Assembly: GCA_003003925.1 (NCBI GenBank)
Contig: PVWP01000003.1
Span: 1 to 64,000 of the forward strand
DNA: 64,000 nt
Direction of reading: 5' to 3'
Source of the DNA: Aphanothece cf. minutissima CCALA 015
GTDB lineage: Bacteria > Cyanobacteriota > Cyanobacteriia > PCC-6307 > Cyanobiaceae
Part shown: positions 40,580 through 56,891 of the stretch, in pieces
Layout of the letters: each line of letters opens with the position of its first letter
Position numbering within the stretch: position 1 is the first letter of the stretch
Program-made: the position numbers and the translations under genes
The notes under the pieces: model-generated
Databases searched by the model: none
What the model saw: the letters and a program-made list of their open reading frames with translations, nothing else
What the model was told of the DNA's origin: nothing

Positions 40580-42427
40580 GTGCCCCACGGCGACCTCAGC
40601 AAGCTGCTGCTCCAGCTGCTGGCGCAGACGGCTGAGGCGTTCATCGTCGAGCCCACGAGTGAACTGGACGCCACCATTGATCGCACCCTGGCGTCCATCG
40701 GCGGCCTGTTCGACGTGGATCGGGCCTATGTGTTCTCCCTGACGCGCTATCCGGGATTCGCCAGCAACACCCATGAGTGGTGCGCGCCGGGGGTGGAACC
40801 GCAGATGCACCAGCTCCAGCACGTGTCGGAGGTGTCCATCGGCTGGTTGATGGGGGAAATGCGGTCCGGGCGGGCGGTCAATCTCGAGTCGCTGCTCGAT
40901 CTCCCCGCCGGGGCCGATGCCGAGCGGGCCCATCTCAGCGCCCAGGGCATCCAGTCCCTGCTGGTCCTCCCCCTGGTGCGGCGGGGCCAGCTGGAGGGGT
41001 TCGCGGGCTTCGACCACATCCGCGGCTGCCGCCGCTGGAGCGACCAGGAGGTGGCGGTGCTCTCCATCGTGGTGAGCGGCTTCGCCCAGGGATTCGAACG
41101 GCGGCTGATTGACGAGCAACTGCGTCAATTGGCCTACGAGGATCCGCTCACCCGCCTGCCCAATCGCTCCCTGCTGAGTCAGCGTCTGGGCGAGGAGCTG
41201 GAGCGGGCCAGGCGCAACGGCACCCACCTGGCGGTGGGCTACCTCGACCTCGACAACTTCAAGCCCGTCAACGACAGCCACGGCCATGCCGTGGGCGACG
41301 AGCTGCTGGTGGCCGTGGCCGAGCGCCTCTGCCGTTGCCTGCGACCGGGCGACACGGTGGGCCGGCTGGGCGGGGACGAATTCGTGGTGATCCTGCCCGG
41401 CCTCAGCAGCCTGGCCGAGCTGGAATCGCTGGGTGAACGGCTGCTCAGCGCCGTGGCCCAGCCCACCCACCTTGGCGAGACGCTCTGCGTGGCCTTGAGC
41501 ACCAGCATCGGCTTCCGGCTGGTGCCCCCCGACGATGCCGATCCGGATACCCTGCTGCGCCAGGCCGACCAGGCCATGTACGCCGCCAAACGGTCTGGCC
41601 CGGGGCGGATGCACCACTTCGACGTGGAGCTGGAACGGCGCCAGTCGCTGCAGCGCTCCCGGCTGGAGAGGGTGCGCCAGGCCATCGAGGCGCAGCAGCT
41701 GCGCCTGTTCGTGCAGCCGGTGATCGACCTGGCCACCGGGCAGCTGCGCTTCGCCGAAGCCCTGGTGCGTTGGCAGCACCCCCAGCAGGGCTTGCTGGCG
41801 CCGGAGGCCTGGCTGGGCTGGATCGAGGATCAACCGGAGATCACCCGCCTCGGTGACTGGGTGCTGGAGCAGGCCCTGCGCCACTGCTCGGCCTGGATGC
41901 GGGCCGGGCCCTGTGTGGCCGTGAGCGTCAACATGTCGGCCCGGGAGCTGCGCGATCCAGGCTTCGCGGAGCGGATCCGCGCGGCCCTGGCCCTCCATCC
42001 CGAACTGCCCGGCTCGGCCCTGAGGCTGGAGGTGCTGGAAACCGCCGCCCTGGAGGATCTGGAGCTGGTGGCCCAGAACATCGCCCGCTGCCGCGATCTG
42101 GGTGTGAGCTTTGCCCTCGACGACTTCGGCACCGGCTACTCCTCGCTCACCTACCTGCGGAGGCTGCCGATCGCCACGATCAAGATCGATCGCTCGTTCG
42201 TGGCCAGGATGCTGGTGGATCCGGCCGATCGGGCCATCGTCAAGGCCGTGGTGGATCTGGCCCACGCCTTCGGCCGCACCTGCGTGGCCGAAGGCGTGGA
42301 GACGGCGGAGCACCTGCAGGTGCTGCGGGCGATGGGCTGTGAACTGGCCCAGGGATTCGCCATCGCCCGGCCGATGCCGGCGGAGGACCTGCCCGGCTGG
42401 TCTCTCCCGTCCGCCGCAGGCGGATGA
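40580..42427 (+). CDS. GAF-GGDEF-EAL cyclic-di-GMP signalling protein
   Basis: 615 residues from GTG. An N-terminal GAF sensor (about 25-165) precedes a GGDEF domain with RLGGDEF and an upstream RPGD inhibitory I-site, then an EAL domain with AEALVRWQHP, SVNMSARELRDP and DDFGTGYSSLTYLRRLP. Both active-site motifs look intact, so it could make and break c-di-GMP. The GAF sequence has no bilin-binding cysteine I can place with confidence. No membrane helix or signal peptide, so it acts in the cytoplasm. Confidence 0.93.
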   Translation: MPHGDLSKLLLQLLAQTAEAFIVEPTSELDATIDRTLASIGGLFDVDRAYVFSLTRYPGFASNTHEWCAPGVEPQMHQLQHVSEVSIGWLMGEMRSGRAVNLESLLDLPAGADAERAHLSAQGIQSLLVLPLVRRGQLEGFAGFDHIRGCRRWSDQEVAVLSIVVSGFAQGFERRLIDEQLRQLAYEDPLTRLPNRSLLSQRLGEELERARRNGTHLAVGYLDLDNFKPVNDSHGHAVGDELLVAVAERLCRCLRPGDTVGRLGGDEFVVILPGLSSLAELESLGERLLSAVAQPTHLGETLCVALSTSIGFRLVPPDDADPDTLLRQADQAMYAAKRSGPGRMHHFDVELERRQSLQRSRLERVRQAIEAQQLRLFVQPVIDLATGQLRFAEALVRWQHPQQGLLAPEAWLGWIEDQPEITRLGDWVLEQALRHCSAWMRAGPCVAVSVNMSARELRDPGFAERIRAALALHPELPGSALRLEVLETAALEDLELVAQNIARCRDLGVSFALDDFGTGYSSLTYLRRLPIATIKIDRSFVARMLVDPADRAIVKAVVDLAHAFGRTCVAEGVETAEHLQVLRAMGCELAQGFAIARPMPAEDLPGWSLPSAAGG

Positions 42428-42439
42428 GGGCCGCTGCGC

Positions 42440-43867
42440 TCAGCTGTCGGGGGTCCCGAGCCGCTGGCGCACCGATTCCGCGTGGCTGTGCAGTCCCTCG
42501 CTCTCGGCCAGGGTGACCACGGCCGGCCCGGTGGCCTCCAGGGCCGCCCGGTTGAAGTGGATCAGGCTGGTGTGGCGCAGGAAGGTCTCGACGCTGAGGG
42601 CGCCGGCGAAGCGGGCGGTGCCGGAGGTGGGCAGGGTGTGGTTGGGGCCGGCCAGGTAGTCACCCACCGCCTCGGGCGACCAGGGGCCGAGGAAGATGGC
42701 GCCGGCATGGGTGATCCGGTCCGCCAGGGAGTCGGGATCGGCCACCAGCAGCTCGAGGTGCTCCGGGGCGAACCGGTCGCTGAGGGCCGCCGCTTCGGCC
42801 AGGTCGTTGCAGACCACGATCAGCCCCCAGTCGTTGAGGGCCTGCAGGGTGATGGCGGCCCGCGGGTGCCGCTTCAGCTGGGCTTCGATGGCGGCCGGCA
42901 CGGCGGCGGCCAGCGCCTCGCTGGTGGTGATCAGGATCGCCGCGGCGAGGGGATCGTGCTCCGCCTGGGCCATCAGGTCGGCGGCCACCTGGGCGGGCCG
43001 GGCGGTGTGGTCGGCGATCACCAGCACCTCGCTGGGGCCGGCCAGGGAGTCGATGCCCACCGTTCCGTAGACCGCCTTCTTGGCCAGGGTCACGTAGAGG
43101 TTGCCGGGGCCGCTGATCACATCGACGGCCGGGACCGTTTCGGTGCCGTAGGCCAGGGCCGCGATCGCCTGGGCGCCCCCCACCCGGAACACCTCCTCCA
43201 CCCCGGCCCGGTGGGCGGCGGCCAGCACGGTGGCATTGGGCTCGCCGCCGGGGCCGGGCGGGGTGACCATCACCAGCCGCTCCACGCCCGCCACCCGGGC
43301 GGGAATCGCATTCATCAGCACCGTGCTCGGGTAGGAGGCCCGGCCACCGGGGACGTAGATCCCCGCCCGCTGCACCGGGCGCCAGCGGCGCCCCAGCCGC
43401 TCGCCATGGGGGCCGGTCACGGCCAGATCCTCCGGCATCTGGCGGCGGTGGAACGCCAGGATCCGGTCGTGGGCCAGGTCCAGGGCCCGGCGCAGGGGTT
43501 CGGGGCAGTCGTGCCAGGCCTGGGCCAGCCGCTCGGGGGGCACCCGCAGGGGATCGGGCCGCAGGCCGTCGAAGCGTTCGCTGAAGTCGAGCAGGGCCGC
43601 GTCGCCGCGCTGGCGCACCTCGGCCAGGATCGCCGCGACCCGCGCCTCCTCCTCGCGCATGCGGCCGCCCTCGGTGCGGGCGGCGATCGCTTCGAGCCGT
43701 TCGCCGGCCCGCGCGCCGTCCCGCAGGCAGGTGATCCGCAGCGCCGGCCGTTCCCCGCCGGCGTCAAGGCTGGCGGCAGGGGCGGCGGCAGGGGCGGCGG
43801 CAGGGGCGGCGGCAGGGACGGGGGTGCTGCCGGCAGGGCTGCTGCCGGTTGGGGTGGAAGCGACCAC
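42440..43867 (-). CDS. hisD: Histidinol dehydrogenase
   Basis: Zinc NAD-dependent enzyme for the last two steps of histidine synthesis. Up to 475 residues from GTG. The conserved part starts near [20 protein letters not shown]; then [16 protein letters not shown] [60 protein letters not shown], and zinc-site ADH and AEHDPLAAA blocks. The first 43 residues are an extension coded by a 12-bp tandem repeat (AAAP units); the true start could lie further in, but no ATG, GTG or TTG is well placed. Confidence 0.95.
   Translation of the reverse strand: MVASTPTGSSPAGSTPVPAAAPAAAPAAAPAASLDAGGERPALRITCLRDGARAGERLEAIAARTEGGRMREEEARVAAILAEVRQRGDAALLDFSERFDGLRPDPLRVPPERLAQAWHDCPEPLRRALDLAHDRILAFHRRQMPEDLAVTGPHGERLGRRWRPVQRAGIYVPGGRASYPSTVLMNAIPARVAGVERLVMVTPPGPGGEPNATVLAAAHRAGVEEVFRVGGAQAIAALAYGTETVPAVDVISGPGNLYVTLAKKAVYGTVGIDSLAGPSEVLVIADHTARPAQVAADLMAQAEHDPLAAAILITTSEALAAAVPAAIEAQLKRHPRAAITLQALNDWGLIVVCNDLAEAAALSDRFAPEHLELLVADPDSLADRITHAGAIFLGPWSPEAVGDYLAGPNHTLPTSGTARFAGALSVETFLRHTSLIHFNRAALEATGPAVVTLAESEGLHSHAESVRQRLGTPDS
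43772..43818. repeat. 12-bp tandem repeat in the hisD 5' end
   Basis: About 3.9 perfect copies of GGCGGCAGGGGC. Read on the minus strand, each copy encodes four residues (Ala-Ala-Ala-Pro) of the poorly conserved N-terminal extension. The length being a multiple of three means copy number could vary without breaking the frame. Confidence 0.85.
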
Positions 43868-43900
43868 GGGACGGTGCCGGAGGCGATGGGCTGCGCCGAC

Positions 43901-43927
43901 GCTAGGGCCTGGAACCGGCTAGGGCCT
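43901..43927. repeat. Pair of 10-bp direct repeats upstream of rpsT
   Basis: GCTAGGGCCT occurs at 43901-43910 and at 43918-43927, 17 bases apart, just upstream of a -10-like TAGGAT at 43934-43939 and 44-70 bases ahead of the rpsT start. The spacing is near 1.6 helical turns, which is not ideal for same-face binding. A regulatory role is only a suggestion. Confidence 0.4.
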
Positions 43928-43952
43928 ACGGGGTAGGATCCGCGTTTGCTGA

Positions 43953-44285
<333 letters not shown>

Positions 44286-44293
44286 CGCCCCCC

Positions 44294-45106
44294 ATGGCCG
44301 TGAGCCCCGAGGCCGCCCCACCCCTGGTCGACAGCCACTGCCACATCGTGTTCCGCAATTTCGAGGCGGATCTCGATGCCGTGGCCGACCGCTGGCGTGA
44401 GGCCGGGGTGAAGGCCCTGGTCCATGCCTGCGTGGAGCCGGCGGAGATTCCGGCGATCCGGGCCCTGGCTGATCGCTTCCCCGAACTGCGCTATGCCGTC
44501 GGGGTCCATCCCCTCGACACCCAGCACTGGCACGGCGACACCGCCGCCACGCTCGAGACGGCGGCCCGCGCCGACGACCGGGTGGTGGCGATCGGCGAGC
44601 TGGGCCTCGACCTGTTCAAGGCGACCAACCTCGACGAGCAGCTGGCTGCCCTGGGGCCCCAGCTGGATCTGGCGGTGACCCTGGATCTGCCGGTGATCAT
44701 CCACTGCCGGGACGCGGCCGAACCGATGCTCGCCGAGCTGCGCCGGCGCGAGCGTGAGGGCCGCTGCCCCCGTGGCGTCATGCACTGCTGGGGGGGCACC
44801 CCCGAGGAGATGGCCGGCTTCCTTGAGCTCGGCCTGTTCATCAGCTTCAGCGGCACGGTCACCTTCCCCAGGGCCGAGCCCATCCACGCCTGCGCCCGGC
44901 TGGTGCCGGCCGACCGCTACCTCGTCGAGACCGACTGCCCCTTCCTGGCGCCGGTGCCCCGCCGCGGCAAGCGCAACGAGCCGGCCTACGTGGCTTCGGT
45001 GGCGGCCCGGGTGGCCGAGCTCCGTGGCGAGACGCTCGCAGAGGTGGCGGCGACGACCACCGCCAACGCGGCGCGTCTTTTCCGGCTGCCCCTCCAGGTT
45101 GTATGA
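44294..45106 (+). CDS. tatD: TatD-family metal-dependent hydrolase
   Basis: 270-residue TIM-barrel metal-dependent deoxyribonuclease/hydrolase. Metal ligands appear in VDSHCHIVF, GELGLDLFKATN, VIIHCRDA, MHCWGGTPEEM and VETDCPFLAPVPRRGKRNEP. The family has 3'-5' exonuclease or DNA repair roles in other bacteria. It is linked to rpsT and precedes the rpo genes. Confidence 0.93.
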   Translation: MAVSPEAAPPLVDSHCHIVFRNFEADLDAVADRWREAGVKALVHACVEPAEIPAIRALADRFPELRYAVGVHPLDTQHWHGDTAATLETAARADDRVVAIGELGLDLFKATNLDEQLAALGPQLDLAVTLDLPVIIHCRDAAEPMLAELRRREREGRCPRGVMHCWGGTPEEMAGFLELGLFISFSGTVTFPRAEPIHACARLVPADRYLVETDCPFLAPVPRRGKRNEPAYVASVAARVAELRGETLAEVAATTTANAARLFRLPLQVV

Positions 45107-45107
45107 T
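45102..45107 (+). promoter_or_regulatory. Possible -10 box of the rpoB operon overlapping the tatD stop
   Basis: TATGAT at 45102-45107 includes the tatD stop codon. The best -35 18 bases upstream, TTTTCC, is weak. A hairpin starts about 14 bases downstream. Transcription could begin near 45113 with a leader of about 240 bases before rpoB, but this is a tentative call. Confidence 0.3.
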
Positions 45108-45120
45108 GTCTTATTGGCCT

Positions 45121-45141
45121 GGAAGCGGAAGCGCTCCTTTT
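45121..45141 (+). terminator. Terminator or attenuator between tatD and rpoB
   Basis: The arms GGAAGCG and CGCTCC enclose GAAG, with one A bulged or mismatched, and are followed by four T's. It stands 15 bases after the tatD stop and would end the rpsT-tatD transcript; if transcription starts at the TATGAT just upstream, it would instead sit in the rpoB leader as an attenuator. The rest of the 249-base gap (to 45355) shows no further clear element. Confidence 0.5.
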
Positions 45142-45355
45142 GTCTACGACGGCATCAATTGAGTCGGCAAACCCGCAGCGAGCCCTGTAAGCGCCCCCGC
45201 CGGATCGTTCGTCCCTGCTTCAGGGGCGGTCGGTTCGGCTGAGCGCCTGTTGGCATGGCCCGTCCCCCCGGGCAGCCCAGGCAGGTCACGCCGCGATCCC
45301 CTTCCTTACCCCGTCCAGGTCCGCCCCACCCCCCTCGTTCCTGCAGGTTCACCGC

Positions 45356-48300
45356 ATGAGCAGCGCGATCCAGGTCGCCAAGACCGTCACTTACCTTCCC
45401 GATCTCGTGGAGGTACAGCGGGCGAGCTTCAAATGGTTCCTGGAGAAGGGCCTGATCGAGGAGCTGGACAGCTTCTCCCCGATCACCGACTACACCGGCA
45501 AGCTGGAGCTGCACTTCATCGGCGACCAGTATCGCCTGAAACGCCCCCGCCACGACGTCGAAGAGGCCAAGCGTCGCGATGCGACCTTCGCCTCCCAGAT
45601 GTACGTCACCTGCCGCCTGGTCAACAAGGAGACCGGCGAGATCAAGGAGCAGGAGGTCTTCATCGGGGAACTTCCCCTGATGACCGAGCGCGGCACCTTC
45701 ATCATCAACGGCGCTGAGCGGGTGATCGTCAACCAGATCGTCCGCAGCCCCGGCGTCTACTTCAAGGACGAGCAGGACAAGAACGGCCGCAAGACCTTCA
45801 ACGCCAGCCTGATCCCCAACCGGGGCGCCTGGCTCAAGTTCGAGACCGACAAGAACGACCTGCTGCACGTTCGCGTCGACAAGACCCGCAAGATCAACGC
45901 CCACGTGCTGATGCGGGCCATCGGCCTGTCCGACAACGACGTGCTCGACAAGCTGCGGCACCCGGAGTATTACCAGAAGTCGATCGAGGCCTCCAACGAG
46001 GAGGGCATCTCCTCGGAAGACCAGGCCCTGCTGGAGCTCTACAAGAAGCTGCGCCCCGGTGAGCCCCCCTCGGTGAGCGGCGGCCAGCAGCTGCTGCACA
46101 GCCGCTTCTTCGATCCCAAGCGCTACGACCTGGGCCGGGTGGGCCGCTACAAGATCAACAAGAAGCTGCGTCTCACCATCCCCGATGCGGTGCGCACCCT
46201 CACCGCCGAGGACGTGCTCTCCACGATCGACTACCTGATCAACCTGGAGCTCGACGTGGGCGGCGCCTGCCTCGACGACATCGACCACCTGGGCAACCGC
46301 CGGGTGCGTTCGGTGGGTGAGCTGCTGCAGAACCAGGTGCGCGTGGGCCTCAACCGCCTGGAGCGGATCATCAAGGAACGGATGACCGTCGGCGAAACCG
46401 AATCGCTCACCCCCGCCCAGCTGGTGAACCCCAAGCCCCTGGTGGCGGCGGTCAAGGAGTTCTTCGGCTCCAGCCAGCTGAGCCAGTTCATGGACCAGAC
46501 CAATCCCCTGGCCGAGCTGACCCACAAGCGCCGCATCAGCGCCCTCGGCCCCGGCGGTCTCACCCGGGAGCGGGCCGGCTTCGCCGTGCGCGACATCCAC
46601 CCCTCCCACTACGGCCGCATCTGCCCGATCGAGACCCCGGAAGGCCCCAACGCCGGCCTGATCGGTTCCCTCGCCACCCACGCCCGGGTGAACGAATACG
46701 GCTTCATCGAAACCCCCTTCTGGCGCGTCGAGAACGGCATCGTCCTCAAGCAGGGCGATCCCCTCTACCTCTCCGCCGACCTCGAGGACGAGTGTCGGGT
46801 GGCCCCGGGTGACGTTCCCACCGACGCCACCGGACGCATCACCGTCGATCTGGTGCCGGTGCGCTACCGCCAGGACTTCGAGAAGGTTCCCCCCGAGCAG
46901 GTGGACTACGTCCAGCTGTCGCCGGTGCAGGTGATCTCGGTGGCCACCTCCCTGATCCCCTTCCTCGAGCACGACGACGCCAACCGGGCCCTGATGGGCT
47001 CCAACATGCAGCGCCAGGCCGTGCCTCTGCTGCGCCCCGAGCGGCCCCTGGTCGGCACCGGTCTGGAAACCCAGGTGGCCCGCGACTCCGGCATGGTGCC
47101 CATCACCAAGGTGAACGGCACCGTCTCCTTCGTCGATGCCACCGCCATCGTCATCCGTGACGAGCAGGGCCGCGACCACACCCACTTCCTGCAGAAGTAC
47201 CAGCGCTCCAACCAGGACACCTGCCTCAACCAGCGGCCGATCGTCCGCCAGGGCGATCCGGTGATCGCCGGCCAGGTGCTGGCCAACGGCTCCGCCTGCG
47301 AAGGCGGTGAGATCGCCCTCGGCCAGAACGTGCTGATCGCCTACATGCCCTGGGAGGGCTACAACTACGAGGACGCCATCCTGGTGAGCGACCGGCTCGT
47401 TCAGGACGACCTCTACACCTCGGTGCACATCGAGAAGTACGAGATCGAAGCCCGCCAGACCAAGCTCGGACCCGAGGAGATCACCCGGGAAATCCCGAAC
47501 GTGGCCGAGGAGAGCCTGGGCCACCTCGATGAGATGGGCATCATCCGCATCGGCGCCTATGTCGAATCCGGCGACATCCTGGTGGGCAAGGTGACCCCCA
47601 AGGGTGAGTCGGATCAGCCGCCCGAGGAGAAGCTGCTGCGCGCCATCTTCGGTGAGAAGGCCCGCGACGTGCGCGACAACTCCCTGCGGGTGCCCAGCAC
47701 CGAACGGGGCCGGGTGGTCGACGTGCGCATCTACACCCGCGAGCAGGGCGACGAACTGCCGCCGGGCGCGAACATGGTGGTGCGGGTCTACGTGGCCCAG
47801 CGCCGCAAGATCCAGGTGGGCGACAAGATGGCCGGCCGCCACGGCAACAAGGGCATCATCAGCCGCATCCTTCCCCGCGAGGACATGCCCTACCTGCCCG
47901 ATGGCACGCCCATCGACATCGTGCTCAACCCCCTGGGGGTGCCGAGCCGCATGAACGTGGGCCAGGTGTTCGAGTGCCTGATGGGCTGGGCCTCCTCCCA
48001 CCTCGACTGCCGCGTCAAGGTGGTGCCGTTCGATGAGATGTACGGCCCCGAGAAGTCGAAGCAGACGGTGCAGGCCTACCTCGAGGAAGCCGCCAAGCTG
48101 CCCGGCAAGGACTGGGTCTACAACCCCGCCAACCCCGGCAAGATCCAGCTGATCGACGGCCGCAGCGGCGAACCCTTCGACCAGCCGGTGACCGTGGGCT
48201 ACGCCCACATCCTCAAGCTGGTGCACCTGGTGGACGACAAGATCCACGCCCGCTCCACCGGCCCCTACTCCCTCGTCACCCAGCAGCCCCTGGGCGGCAA

Positions 48301-48646
48301 GGCGCAGCAGGGCGGCCAGCGGCTCGGGGAGATGGAGGTGTGGGCCCTGGAGGCCTACGGCGCCGCCTACACCCTGCAGGAGCTGCTCACCGTCAAGTCC
48401 GACGACATGCAGGGCCGCAACGAGGCCCTCAACGCCATCGTCAAGGGCAAGCCCATCCCCCGGCCGGGCACGCCGGAGTCGTTCAAGGTGCTGATGCGGG
48501 AGCTGCAGTCCCTCGGCCTCGACATCGCCGTCTACACCGACGCCGGCGAGGAGGTCGACCTGATGCAGGACGTCAACCCGCGCCGCAGCACCCCCAGCCG
48601 TCCCACCTACGAATCCCTCGGTGTCGCGGATTACGACGATGACTGA
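45356..48646 (+). CDS. rpoB: RNA polymerase beta subunit
   Basis: 1096-residue beta subunit, the usual cyanobacterial length. Marks: [20 protein letters not shown] at the start, [20 protein letters not shown], the rifampicin region [20 protein letters not shown] with [46 protein letters not shown], and [13 protein letters not shown]. It begins the rpoB-rpoC1-rpoC2 operon. The protein ends in VADYDDD, with a short linker to rpoC1. Confidence 0.98.
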   Translation: MSSAIQVAKTVTYLPDLVEVQRASFKWFLEKGLIEELDSFSPITDYTGKLELHFIGDQYRLKRPRHDVEEAKRRDATFASQMYVTCRLVNKETGEIKEQEVFIGELPLMTERGTFIINGAERVIVNQIVRSPGVYFKDEQDKNGRKTFNASLIPNRGAWLKFETDKNDLLHVRVDKTRKINAHVLMRAIGLSDNDVLDKLRHPEYYQKSIEASNEEGISSEDQALLELYKKLRPGEPPSVSGGQQLLHSRFFDPKRYDLGRVGRYKINKKLRLTIPDAVRTLTAEDVLSTIDYLINLELDVGGACLDDIDHLGNRRVRSVGELLQNQVRVGLNRLERIIKERMTVGETESLTPAQLVNPKPLVAAVKEFFGSSQLSQFMDQTNPLAELTHKRRISALGPGGLTRERAGFAVRDIHPSHYGRICPIETPEGPNAGLIGSLATHARVNEYGFIETPFWRVENGIVLKQGDPLYLSADLEDECRVAPGDVPTDATGRITVDLVPVRYRQDFEKVPPEQVDYVQLSPVQVISVATSLIPFLEHDDANRALMGSNMQRQAVPLLRPERPLVGTGLETQVARDSGMVPITKVNGTVSFVDATAIVIRDEQGRDHTHFLQKYQRSNQDTCLNQRPIVRQGDPVIAGQVLANGSACEGGEIALGQNVLIAYMPWEGYNYEDAILVSDRLVQDDLYTSVHIEKYEIEARQTKLGPEEITREIPNVAEESLGHLDEMGIIRIGAYVESGDILVGKVTPKGESDQPPEEKLLRAIFGEKARDVRDNSLRVPSTERGRVVDVRIYTREQGDELPPGANMVVRVYVAQRRKIQVGDKMAGRHGNKGIISRILPREDMPYLPDGTPIDIVLNPLGVPSRMNVGQVFECLMGWASSHLDCRVKVVPFDEMYGPEKSKQTVQAYLEEAAKLPGKDWVYNPANPGKIQLIDGRSGEPFDQPVTVGYAHILKLVHLVDDKIHARSTGPYSLVTQQPLGGKAQQGGQRLGEMEVWALEAYGAAYTLQELLTVKSDDMQGRNEALNAIVKGKPIPRPGTPESFKVLMRELQSLGLDIAVYTDAGEEVDLMQDVNPRRSTPSRPTYESLGVADYDDD

Positions 48647-48704
48647 TCGCTTGATTCACCGGCTCTGATTTCTCCGTCTCTCTCGATCACCCTGCGTCTC
48701 CGCC

Positions 48705-54972
<6,268 letters not shown>

Positions 54973-54973
<1 letters not shown>

Positions 54974-56031
54974 TGGCCGGGCCTGCCCCCCTCCTTGGGA
55001 TGGGCCAGGCGGCCCTGGAGGCCTGGGCCGGAGACCAGGGCCAGCCGGCCTTCCGGGGCCGGCAGCTGCACGACTGGATCTACAGCCGCGGGGCCCGCAG
55101 CCTTGAGGCGATCACGGTGCTGCCCAAGGCCTGGCGCGAGGGGCTGGCGGCGGCCGGCACCGGCATCGGCCGCTCGGCCCTGCTGCACCGCAGCGACGCC
55201 AGCGACGGCACCACCAAGCTGCTGCTGGCCACCGCCGATGGCCTCAGCCTCGAGACCGTCGGCATCCCCAGCGGCGACCGGCTCACGGTCTGCGTCAGCA
55301 GCCAGGTGGGCTGCCCCATGGCCTGCCGCTTCTGCGCCACCGGCAAGGGGGGGCTGCAGCGCTCCCTGGGGGTGCACGAGATCGTCGACCAGGTGCTCAG
55401 CATCCGCGAGGCCATGGACCGGCGCCCCTCCCACGTGGTGTTCATGGGCATGGGCGAACCCCTGCTGAACACCGACGCGGTGCTGGAGGCCATCGCCTGC
55501 CTCTGCACCGACCTGGGCATGGCCCAGCGCCAGATCACCGTCAGCACGGTGGGGGTGCCCCGCACCCTGCCCACCCTGGCGGAGCGGGCCCTGGAGCGGC
55601 TGGGGCGGGCCCAGTTCACCCTGGCCGTGAGCCTCCACGCCCCCGACCAGCGCCTGCGGGAGGAGCTGATCCCCACCGCCCACGCCTATCCCCTCGAGGC
55701 GCTGCTGGACGACTGCCGCCACTACGTGGCCATCACCGGCCGGCGGGTCAGCTTCGAGTACATCCTGCTGGGTGGCGTCAACGACCATCCCCGCCAAGCC
55801 GATGCCCTGGCCCGCCTGCTGCGGGGCTTCCAGAGCCACGTCAATCTGATCGCCTACAACCCGATCGCCGAGGAGGACTTCCGGCGCCCCGCTCCGGAGG
55901 CGGTGGAGGCCTTCCGCGCCCAGCTGGAGCGGCGCCACATCGCCGTCAGCGTGCGGGCCAGCCGCGGCCTCGACCAGGACGCCGCCTGCGGCCAGCTGCG
56001 CCGCCGGCTGATGGTCGCCCCGGCGGGGTGA
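54973..56031 (+). CDS. rlmN: 23S rRNA/tRNA adenine-C2 methyltransferase
   Basis: Radical SAM enzyme making m2A2503 in 23S rRNA and m2A37 in tRNA. 352 residues from the ATG that overlaps the hli stop. The radical SAM cluster motif is [30 protein letters not shown] and [14 protein letters not shown] follow, then [20 protein letters not shown]. The methyl-carrying cysteine near the C-terminus is in [10 protein letters not shown]. It is coupled to the next gene by a GTGA overlap. Confidence 0.97.
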
Positions 56032-56891
56032 GCGCCATTTCGATGCCGCCACGCGCTGCCACGGCCCTGGCGGTCCTCCTGGCCGGCGGACTGGCCTACG
56101 GGGCCCTGTGCGGCCTTCTGTTCCTGCGCCAGCGCTCCCTGCTCTATGTCCCCCAGCCCCGCTCCGCCGATGCGCCCGGCGAGCTGCTGACCCTGCCGAT
56201 CACAGGCGGCCCGCCGGGGGCCCGGGTGCTGGTGACCGTCCGCCACCGCCCCGGCCCGAAGGCCCTCCTCTACTTCGGCGGCAATGCCGAGGCTGTGGAG
56301 GGCCAGCTGCCCCTGCTGGCGGCCGCCTTTCCGGAGCACGCCCTCTATCTTCTGCACTACCGGGGCTACGGCGGCAGCAGCGGCCAGCCCTCGGAGCGGG
56401 CCCTGTTCGCCGATGCCCTCGCCCTCTTCGACCGGGTCCGGCCCGACCACGACCAGATCGCCGTGATCGGCCGCAGCCTGGGCAGCGCCGTGGCGGTGCA
56501 CCTGGCGTCCCGGCGCCCCGTCGCCCGGCTGGTGCTGGTGACGCCGTTCGACAGCATCGAGGCGGTGGCGGCCCGCCACTATCCCCTGGTGCCGGTGGGG
56601 CTGCTGCTGCAGGACAAGTACCGCTCCGCCGCGACGGCTCCCCGGATCGGGGCGCCCACCCTGCTGATCGCCGCCGAACGGGACGAGGTGATCCCCCGCG
56701 CCAACACCGACGCCCTGCTGGCCAGCTTCCGGCCCGGGGTGGCGTCCCTGGTGGTGCTGCCGGTGGAGGGGCACAACGCGGTGGAGGGCTCCCCCCGCTA
56801 CCTGCCGCTGCTGCAGGGGTTCCTTGGGCCCGATCCCTCCGGGGAGGCCCCGGGGGAAAGCCCTCAGCCGCCGTCGCGCCCCGCCTCGTAG
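56028..56891 (+). CDS. Alpha/beta hydrolase with N-terminal membrane anchor
   Basis: 287 residues from GTG. The first helix ([20 protein letters not shown]) is an anchor or uncleaved signal. The fold shows [18 protein letters not shown], the nucleophile elbow [17 protein letters not shown], the acid in [15 protein letters not shown] and the histidine in VEGHNAVEG: the BEM46/ABHD13-like group. The substrate is unknown. It is the last gene of the rpo-hli-rlmN run and converges on the AmpG-like gene with a 28-base overlap. Confidence 0.87.
   Translation: MSAISMPPRAATALAVLLAGGLAYGALCGLLFLRQRSLLYVPQPRSADAPGELLTLPITGGPPGARVLVTVRHRPGPKALLYFGGNAEAVEGQLPLLAAAFPEHALYLLHYRGYGGSSGQPSERALFADALALFDRVRPDHDQIAVIGRSLGSAVAVHLASRRPVARLVLVTPFDSIEAVAARHYPLVPVGLLLQDKYRSAATAPRIGAPTLLIAAERDEVIPRANTDALLASFRPGVASLVVLPVEGHNAVEGSPRYLPLLQGFLGPDPSGEAPGESPQPPSRPAS

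Noticed and set aside
43772..43818. CRISPR or iteron array from the 12-bp repeats
   Set aside because: Repeats are directly adjacent, without spacers, and in frame with a protein leader.
45155..48247. A 3.1-kb open frame on the minus strand
   Set aside because: Antisense shadow of rpoB with His/Val/Gly/Asp-rich composition.
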